A DNA stretch of 48,084 nucleotides from an uncultured Eubacteriales bacterium (GTDB lineage Bacteria; Bacillota; Clostridia; Oscillospirales; CAG-272), in contig CAKRNO010000011.1 in NCBI GenBank assembly GCA_934371135.1, forward strand, positions 1 to 48,084, read 5' to 3'. Within the stretch, counting starts at the first letter, position 1, and each line of letters begins with the position of its first letter. The notes under the pieces were generated by a model, which saw only the letters and a program-made list of their open reading frames with translations, was not told the origin of the DNA and made no database searches. A program made the translations under genes and the position numbers. Positions 41,550 to 48,084 of the stretch are shown one piece after another.

Positions 41550-43805
41550 ATGACAAAGAAAATAATAAGTGTGTGCCTCGTTGTGTTCACCCTGCTCATG
41601 TGCCTCGGTACGGTTGCGTCGGCGGACACCCCCCCTTATGACACCTACACCTAGTCCATCAACGGCGACGCCATGAAATCGCCGCACGCTTATACGCCCC
41701 TTTCTCCGCAGTCGCAGTTTACGGCGACGAAGATGTCCTCCATCACCCAGACGGTGGAGTTCGGTAACACCCTGAGCGATATCTGCACCGACCCTGACGG
41801 GTGGGTCTACATCGTGGACAGCTCCTTGAGCCGCGTGACGGTCCTCAATGAGAACTACCGCGTGGAATACATTCTGGAGACCTTCCAGTCCACCGTCAGC
41901 GACAGCGATACCTTCAACGAGCCGCGCGGCGTCTTCGTCAGCGAGGATGCCATCTACGTCTGCGACACGCAGAATGACCGCATCGTCGTGTTTGACCGCG
42001 CGACGAGACAGTGCCGTAATGTTGTGGTGGCTCCCGATAACAGCTACTTCCAGCAGACGACGCACGCGGACGGGACGGTCAACGACCCGAAATACACCTT
42101 CAAGCCCGTTGCCTGTGCGGCAGACCGCTTCGGCAGACTGTTCATCATCTCCTCCGGCTGTAACCAGGGTGTCATCGTCATGGACGAGGACAGCAATTTC
42201 TCCGGGTTCATCGGGGCGCAGAAGGTGACTTATTCCGTCTTTGATATGTTCTTCCGCCGCTTTGAGAGCGACGAGGAACGTGCAAAGCGCATCAACAACG
42301 TTTCGCTCAACCTGGATAAGCTGGCGCTTGAGCACGGCGACCACGGTGACTTCATCTACGCCGTCACCACCAATATGGATGCAGACGGCGAGAAGGCACA
42401 GGAGGCAGCCATCACGAGCAAGGACGCGGATCACTCTCCCGTCAAGAAGCTGAATGCCAAGGGCGACGAGATCCTGAAGCGTAACGGCTTCTTCGACTGC
42501 GCCGGTGAGGTCAATGTCAAGCAGACCAAGAAATCCAGCGATCTGTACGGCGTCTCGAAGATCTCGGACGTCGCTGTCGGACCGGAGGGGACCTTCACGC
42601 TGCTGGATAAAAAGCGCAGCAAGCTCTTTACCTACGACGCCAACGGTCAGCTCCTCTTTGCTTTCGGTGACTTCGCCGAGATCTATCAGAACGGCGCGCT
42701 CAACAAGGATAAGGCGCTGGCGATGGATTACCAGCGGGTCGTCAACAATGACGGCAGCGTGATGTACAACATTCTTGTGATGGACTACGAGACGCAGTCC
42801 ATCACGGTATATACCCGTACTCCCTACGGCGACCTTCTCATGCAGGCGCTCGCCCATGAGAACGCGCGTGAATATGAAGCCTCCGCCGAGGACTGGAAGC
42901 AGATCATCGGTGAGAACAACAACTTTGACGCGGCGTACGTCGGCGTCGGGCGCTCCCTCTACTATCAGGGCAAGTACGACGAGGCGATGGAGTACCTGAA
43001 GGCGGCGAAGGAGACCACCTACTACGCGCAGGCGAGCTCGGCAAAGAGCCAGGAACGCATGGTCAAGTACCCGGCGCTGCCACTCCTCTATGTGGCAATC
43101 GCCATCGTGGTGCTGGTCCTGTTCATCAAGCTCATGGCGTATGCGAAGCGCATCAACTACCAGGGCAACTTCAAGACCGGCAGGCGTACCTACTGGGAAG
43201 AGCTCATGTACGCTTTCTACGTCTCTTTCCACCCGTTCGACGGCTTCTGGGACATCAAGCATGATCACCGCGGGTCGCTGCGCGGCGGATTTACCATCCT
43301 TTTGATCAACGCCCTCGCCTCCTACTACCAGGCGATCGGTAAATCGTACCTGGCGAACCCGACAGAGGTGTATTCCTCCTTTTGGTCGCAGCTACTCGCC
43401 ATCTTCGTCCCCGTGCTCCTGTGGGCGGTTGCCAACTGGTGTCTGACGACTCTGTTCGACGGGGAAGGGAGCTTCAAGCAGGTGCTGACCGCCTCCTGCT
43501 ACGCGACGGCGCCGCTGCCGTGGTTCATGGTCATCAGCACGCTCATGACGAACCTGTCGTCGTCAATGAGTGAGGGGCTCACGACCTTTGTGATGGTCAT
43601 CGGTTATATCTGGGTCGCGTTCCTGCTCTTCTTCGGCACGCTGGTCGTGCAGGACTACTCCCTCGGGAAGAACGTGGTCACGACCATCGGTACCGTGCTC
43701 TGCATGGCAGTCATTATGTTTATCGTTGTATTGTTCGCGAGCCTGGTGAACAACATGATCGGATTTGTCTCCGGAATCATAACGGAAATCAACTATCGAT
43801 CGTGA
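41550..43805 (+). CDS. NHL-repeat/Yip1 membrane protein with in-frame TAG at codon 35
   Basis: Reading from the ATG at 41550, which follows a perfect AAGGAGGTG (41535-41543), gives a signal peptide (MTKKIISVCLVVFTLLMCLG, then TVASA) and DTPPYDTYT, then TAG at 41652-41654, then 716 sense codons in the same frame. The rest holds an NHL-type beta-propeller (about 60-370: SDICTDPDGWVYIVDSS, PRGVFVSEDAIYVCDTQNDRIVV), a TPR-like helix pair (about 438-490), one membrane helix near 510-530 and a five-helix Yip1 domain (about 555-745). In relatives I recall, the segment reads YTYD or similar, so the TAG stands where Tyr is expected. A restart at ATG 41673 would lack ribosome binding site and signal peptide. 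It is either a fresh nonsense mutation, a sequence error or read-through. Its place suggests an outside sensor tied to the transporter; function unknown. Confidence 0.8.
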
Positions 43806-43822
43806 GTATAGGAGGATAAAAG

Positions 43823-46800
43823 ATGAAAAAGTTAATATCCGGAATACTCGTCGTTTCGATGGTGATCGGTATGCTGCTGGCGCTGCCGATGCTGTCCGCA
43901 GCGCAGGAGGAGACGCCCCCGGTCGCCGAGACCTATCCGTATATCAATTACGGTAAAGACGGCGGCATCCTCACGCTGCTCCTGAACCAGTCGTATTCGT
44001 CCGCGGACGAAAAAATCGAGCAGGACGAGAATATGCGCCTCTGCGTCACCTACGGCGTGTATGAGCTGTATGTCAACGCATACTCCGGCGAGGTGTATGT
44101 CAAGGACACGACGACCGGCAATATCATGACCACCAATCCTTACGATATGTCGACGAAGGGCGCTTCTGACACGGCACAGCGTGAGGCGATGAGTCAGATC
44201 ATTCTGGAGTACACAAACCCGAATGATTACAGCAGCGGCTCGACCAAGCTGACGAGCTTTACCGACGCGGCGAGCCACGGGCAGATCACCGTGGAGCCGG
44301 TCAAAAACGGTATCCGCGTCAACTACATCCTCGGTAACATGACCAAGCGGTATGCGCTGCCTGCCTCCATCCCGGCGAACGAGTTTGCGGAGAAGTTCCT
44401 CGCGAACGCACAGCGGGCGATGGTGGAGGACATCCGCGAGGCTCTTGCAAGCTACATTGAGGAGTGGCCGGAGATCGATGAGGTCCTGAACAGCTATGAG
44501 ACCTTTGCCGCCAAGCCGGACACCCAGCGCCGCTGGAGCGTCACGGAGCTTTTCGGCACCGACAGCGAGGGGCAGGAGTTCATCTCCTGGGGTAACCCGT
44601 ACGTCTTCGAACAGTGGCGTTCGAGCGTCACCAAGGAGATCCGGGATATGTTCCGCGCCAACGTGTCGGAGCAGAGCCGCGTCAGCATCGCCATCAACAT
44701 GGCGTACGAGAAATCCGACTACTATATCGTGACCACCGTGTACGGTCTCCGCTCGGCGTATGCCGGCGTGGACGACACGCTGAAATCCTTCGGCGGCGGT
44801 TCGACCCGTGACTGCTGGACCCTGAACAACAATGCACTCGGTCTGGATGAGGACGGGAAGGAGCTGCCCGAGAGCGAGTGGGATGCCACCTACCGTGACA
44901 TCGTCAAGTACCTGCGCTCGGACGCCTATGAGAAAGAGATCGAGTACGAGACGGAGGACCTGGAGCTCCGGCGGGACGTGTTTACCTGCTATCCGCACGC
45001 CTGCTATGTGCTGGAGTCCGGTCTGACCAAAAAGGCGGATTATGAGCGCCGCTTCTTAAACCACGCGAACGATTTCACCATGACGGACGCGATGGAGGCA
45101 GAGGCGACGGTCGGTTACACCGAGACGGTTGCCAACGTGGCGACCTTCCGCGTGTCGCTGGAATACCTGCTGGACGATCACGGGCTGACCGTGACGATGC
45201 CTGCCAAGAGCATCGTGTATGACGAGACGCGCTACGCCGTTTCGTACATCAGCGTGCTGCCGTACTTCGGCTCTGGTAAGGACCAGGAGGGGGGCTTCAT
45301 CTTCTACCCCGACGGCTCGGGTGCCATCATCGACTTCGATGATTACCAGAATAACAGATCCTCCCTTTACGGTAAGGTGTACGGTCAGGACTATGCGTTC
45401 TACTCCATTTCGGGTAAGCACCAGCAGTCCATCTCCCTCCCGGTCTACGGGATGGTGCGCAATGTGTATTCGTACTACATTACGCTCCCGGGAGAAAGCC
45501 AGCCCCTCAAGATACCGGAAAAGGTATATCGGCAGGGGCAGTCGCCCGATACCGCCTATCGCCCGAAATACAAGGCGGACGGCGGAAAGGTCTACCTGAT
45601 CCTCCCCGACGAGACGACCCGGGAGGTCAACGCCATGTGGGAGTACAGTGAGGAGCGGGGCTACGAGCTCAAGAGCATCGATACCTCCGACCCGGTCGGC
45701 AACCCTTTGAAGACACAGGTAGACAACGTCAACAAAAATAACCTCGAGACCTACAAGGACGAACCGTTCGGAGCCGTATACAGCATCGGTGACGACAAGA
45801 AGACGACGGGTTACCTCGCTATCCTTGAGGATGGCGCGTCCCTTGCCACCCTGTATTCCACGGTGAATGAGACGCAGAACCACTCGAAGCCGTTTGTCTC
45901 CATCGGCGCACGCTTCTCGCCCTACCAGAGCGATAAGTACAACCTGGCGGACGTCATGTCGAATGCGACCTCGAGCACCTTCAGCATTATGGCGAAGGGG
46001 AAGTACCGCGGGGATTATACCATCCGCTTTGTCTCCCTCGCGGACGAGAGAGTAGCGACCGAGAAGGGCGCGACCTCCTACTACCCGACCACCTACACCG
46101 GTATGGCGACTGCCTACCGTGAGTATCTCCAGCGGGCGGGTGTTCTCACGGCACTCCAAAACCTGAAGGCGGATCTGCCGCTGTACATCGAGTCCTTCGG
46201 CGTGATTCAGACGACCGAAAAGCATCTCTCCATCCCCGTGACGGTGGATGTCGCACTGACGACCTTTGACAATGTCGGCGAGATGTACGACGAGCTGAAA
46301 ACAAACGGCATCTCGAACATCAAGTTCCGCCTTACCGGGTTTGCGAACGGCGGGCTTCTGAATGCTACCTATCCCGTGAATCTGAAATGGGAGAAGGCGG
46401 TGGGCGGCAAGCACGACTACAAAGCGCTGCTCAAAAAGCTTGCGGAGGAGGATACGGGGGTCGAGCTGTTCCCGAACTTCGATTTCTTCTATACGCGGTC
46501 GAGCAAGAACATCAAGCTCAAGAAGTACGGGGCGCGCAGCGTGGATAACCGCTACGCATGGTACCAGAAGTACAGCGCTGTTTACCAGACCTACACGGCG
46601 CAGGGCGGCATCGTCATTTCCTCGGATATGTACGGGACCGCATTCAGCAAACTCAACCGCAAGTACGCCAAGTATGACAACACGGCGATTTCGCTGGAGG
46701 CGGCGGCGCGCGGGCTCTCCTCCAACTTCAATGAGGATAACTTCATTGACCGTGAGGCATCGCTCGGCAACGTGTCCGCTTTCCTCAGGACGGTGCGCGA

Positions 46801-47944
46801 GTCCGGCTACGACTCTCTGATGGGTACGGGCGGTAACGCGTATGCGCTCCGCTACATGGATTACCTGCTGGAGGCGCCGCTGGAGTCCTCGCATTTCAGC
46901 GCTACTTCGTACGCCGTGCCTTTCTGGGGCATGGTCATGCACGGGTCGCTGCAATACACGGGTCGCGCATACAACGAGCAGGCGAACCGGGCAGAGGCGT
47001 TCCTGCGTGCGATCGAGTCGGGCGCGTCGCTCTACTTCCTCCTGTCGTATGACAACACCCAGCTCCTGAAGGATACCTACAAGAGCGATTACTACTCCGT
47101 CAACTACGGGATTACCAAGACCGAGATGATGGAGGACTACAAGCGGCTGAACGAGCTGCTCGGCGGGCTGCAGGGGTATTACATTACCGATCACCGCGGC
47201 GTGCGTGCCGAGCAGATGAAGACCGCCGATGTCATTGCCGCACAGCAGGCAGAGCTCCGTGCGGAATTCCTCGAACAGCTCGCGGCGACGGTCAATCTCC
47301 GGAAAGAGGAGATGAAGGCGTTCCTGCGCGATTATATCGAAAAGCAGAATGACAGTCAGACGAGCGCCGTCTTCACCAGAGACAGCTATCCCACAAGGCT
47401 CAGTGAAATGGAGACGGTCAATAAGTTCCTCGCCACGCACGAGCGTGCCATCCGCACCTACCTGGAGGCGAGCGGCACCTATCCCGAGAGAGTCACGCAA
47501 AAGAGCCTCTGGGAGGCACTGCGTGCGGCTCTGCCGACCCCTGCGTACGGGCAGACGATCGCGATCGCCTTTGACCGCGCGGCGGTGCTTGCGAGCGCCT
47601 GGGACAAAACCTTTACGGATACGCCGGATGAGGCGTTTGCCGCAGAGCTTGCCGCTTACATGGATACGGTGGAGGACGCGGCGGCGGATATCGTGATCCC
47701 GATCGGTACCATTGTGTACGATTCGGCATACCGGTACTTCACCCGCTCCGACGCGCTCGACGACGGAGAGACCTATGTGGCGACCTGGTCCACGATCGAT
47801 GACCATTCCGTGGTGCTGGTCACCTATTCCAACGGGACGGATACCGTGCGGTTCCTTCTGAACTACAACCGGTATTCCGTGGACGTCCGTATCGGCGGTC
47901 AGATGTATAATCTGCCGAAGTACGGTTATCTGAAACTGAATTGA
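43823..47944 (+). CDS. DUF5696-type exported protein
   Basis: A 1,373-residue protein with a signal peptide (residues 1-27, ending MLSAAQ) and no lipobox or C-terminal anchor. I recognise it as of the DUF5696 kind, large proteins encoded within sugar ABC operons of Paenibacillus and Clostridia. Notable segments: GGFIFYPDGSGAIIDFDD near residue 490, a TIM-barrel-like part from about 780 to 1130 (NLKWEKAVGGKHDYKALLKKL, TGVELFPNFDFFYTRSS, GGIVISSDMYGT), and a C-terminal beta domain. The barrel looks like a glycoside-hydrolase fold, with acids in ELFPNFDF as possible active-site residues, but no activity is established to my knowledge. TAGGAGG precedes the ATG; 17 bases follow the NHL/Yip1 stop. 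Confidence 0.8.
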   Translation: MKKLISGILVVSMVIGMLLALPMLSAAQEETPPVAETYPYINYGKDGGILTLLLNQSYSSADEKIEQDENMRLCVTYGVYELYVNAYSGEVYVKDTTTGNIMTTNPYDMSTKGASDTAQREAMSQIILEYTNPNDYSSGSTKLTSFTDAASHGQITVEPVKNGIRVNYILGNMTKRYALPASIPANEFAEKFLANAQRAMVEDIREALASYIEEWPEIDEVLNSYETFAAKPDTQRRWSVTELFGTDSEGQEFISWGNPYVFEQWRSSVTKEIRDMFRANVSEQSRVSIAINMAYEKSDYYIVTTVYGLRSAYAGVDDTLKSFGGGSTRDCWTLNNNALGLDEDGKELPESEWDATYRDIVKYLRSDAYEKEIEYETEDLELRRDVFTCYPHACYVLESGLTKKADYERRFLNHANDFTMTDAMEAEATVGYTETVANVATFRVSLEYLLDDHGLTVTMPAKSIVYDETRYAVSYISVLPYFGSGKDQEGGFIFYPDGSGAIIDFDDYQNNRSSLYGKVYGQDYAFYSISGKHQQSISLPVYGMVRNVYSYYITLPGESQPLKIPEKVYRQGQSPDTAYRPKYKADGGKVYLILPDETTREVNAMWEYSEERGYELKSIDTSDPVGNPLKTQVDNVNKNNLETYKDEPFGAVYSIGDDKKTTGYLAILEDGASLATLYSTVNETQNHSKPFVSIGARFSPYQSDKYNLADVMSNATSSTFSIMAKGKYRGDYTIRFVSLADERVATEKGATSYYPTTYTGMATAYREYLQRAGVLTALQNLKADLPLYIESFGVIQTTEKHLSIPVTVDVALTTFDNVGEMYDELKTNGISNIKFRLTGFANGGLLNATYPVNLKWEKAVGGKHDYKALLKKLAEEDTGVELFPNFDFFYTRSSKNIKLKKYGARSVDNRYAWYQKYSAVYQTYTAQGGIVISSDMYGTAFSKLNRKYAKYDNTAISLEAAARGLSSNFNEDNFIDREASLGNVSAFLRTVRESGYDSLMGTGGNAYALRYMDYLLEAPLESSHFSATSYAVPFWGMVMHGSLQYTGRAYNEQANRAEAFLRAIESGASLYFLLSYDNTQLLKDTYKSDYYSVNYGITKTEMMEDYKRLNELLGGLQGYYITDHRGVRAEQMKTADVIAAQQAELRAEFLEQLAATVNLRKEEMKAFLRDYIEKQNDSQTSAVFTRDSYPTRLSEMETVNKFLATHERAIRTYLEASGTYPERVTQKSLWEALRAALPTPAYGQTIAIAFDRAAVLASAWDKTFTDTPDEAFAAELAAYMDTVEDAAADIVIPIGTIVYDSAYRYFTRSDALDDGETYVATWSTIDDHSVVLVTYSNGTDTVRFLLNYNRYSVDVRIGGQMYNLPKYGYLKLN

Positions 47945-47958
47945 GAGAGGAGGATATC

Positions 47959-48084
47959 ATGAGCGAACTTGAAAATACCGCCGACCTTGCGCCGGCACCG
48001 CGGCAGAAGAAAAAAATGCCGAAGCTGCTGAAATCCTCCCTCGCCGCCAAAAAGGCGCGGACCGGCTGGCTGTTTGTCCTGCCG
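47959..48084 (+). CDS. Sugar ABC permease, start only (cut by window end)
   Basis: Forty-two codons are visible, starting at ATG 47959 after GAGAGGAGG. The sequence ends LLKSSLAAKKARTGWLFVLP, where AxKARTGWLFVLP is the typical start of the first membrane helix in MalF-type permeases. It lies 14 bases after the DUF5696 gene, so the operon goes on and seems to encode a second permease pair. Confidence 0.75.
   Translation, partial: MSELENTADLAPAPRQKKKMPKLLKSSLAAKKARTGWLFVLP

Noticed and set aside
41673..43805. Annotating the NHL/Yip1 gene from the ATG at 41673
   Set aside because: No binding site there and the signal peptide would be lost, whereas the ATG at 41550 has a perfect one and the same frame.
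1..48084. CRISPR arrays, insertion sequences, rRNA genes
   Set aside because: No regularly spaced repeats, transposase frames or rRNA-like stretches were seen on either strand.

Overview
The window looks like a chromosomal segment from a GC-rich member of the Clostridia (Firmicutes), most likely an uncultured gut lineage related to Oscillospirales. This is inferred from gene content: a PolC-type polymerase, the Gram-positive gene order rpsB-tsf-pyrH-frr-uppS-cdsA-dxr-rseP-ispG-polC, strong AGGAGG ribosome binding sites, sigma-A promoters of the TTGACA/TTGCAA-17-TACAAT type, and a large ABC sugar-uptake locus with a DUF5696 protein. No 16S gene is present, so the placement is not firm.

Layout. 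1-590: gene-free, with two terminators and two REP-like palindromes. 589-3014: a small Xre-type regulator and an isolated three-gene phage-tail-like cassette with no other phage genes. 3358-6504: complete proline biosynthesis operon proB-proA-proC. 6620-6694: tRNA-Thr(TGT) on the minus strand. 7035-9644: a protein with four DUF1508 repeats and a long PAEEE-repeat tail, a small membrane protein and a GreA-like factor. 9747-13218: a PlsC-family acyltransferase, a zinc-ribbon membrane protein, an acidic-tailed membrane protein and two unknown membrane proteins. 13338-14204: M14 carboxypeptidase.

14384-27154 is the housekeeping block: ribosomal protein S2, EF-Ts, UMP kinase, ribosome recycling factor, undecaprenyl diphosphate synthase, CDP-diglyceride synthase, two MEP-pathway enzymes (Dxr, IspG), site-2 protease and PolC. 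It links translation, cell-envelope precursor synthesis and replication. 27224-28210 (minus) is a trio of small unknown genes, followed by a metallophosphoesterase and an ABC exporter-type protein.

31113-48084 is the accessory region: a secreted beta-helix protein, a ROK-family sugar kinase (minus), then a polycistronic sugar-uptake operon. That operon holds a 1,070-residue binding protein fused to carbohydrate-binding-like domains, two permeases, an NHL-repeat/Yip1 membrane protein, a 1,373-residue DUF5696 protein and the start of a further permease that runs off the window. No ATPase gene for these permeases is in view, so a shared MsmX-type ATPase elsewhere is likely. Together these genes could bind, sense, import and phosphorylate a complex-glycan product. 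The substrate cannot be told from sequence.

The most striking observation is an in-frame TAG at codon 35 of the NHL/Yip1 gene, which otherwise has a perfect ribosome binding site, signal peptide and 716 further sense codons. None of the 38 genes whose ends are visible uses TAG as its stop (18 TAA, 20 TGA by my count). This may be a simple nonsense mutation or sequence error, but amber read-through or reassignment should be tested.
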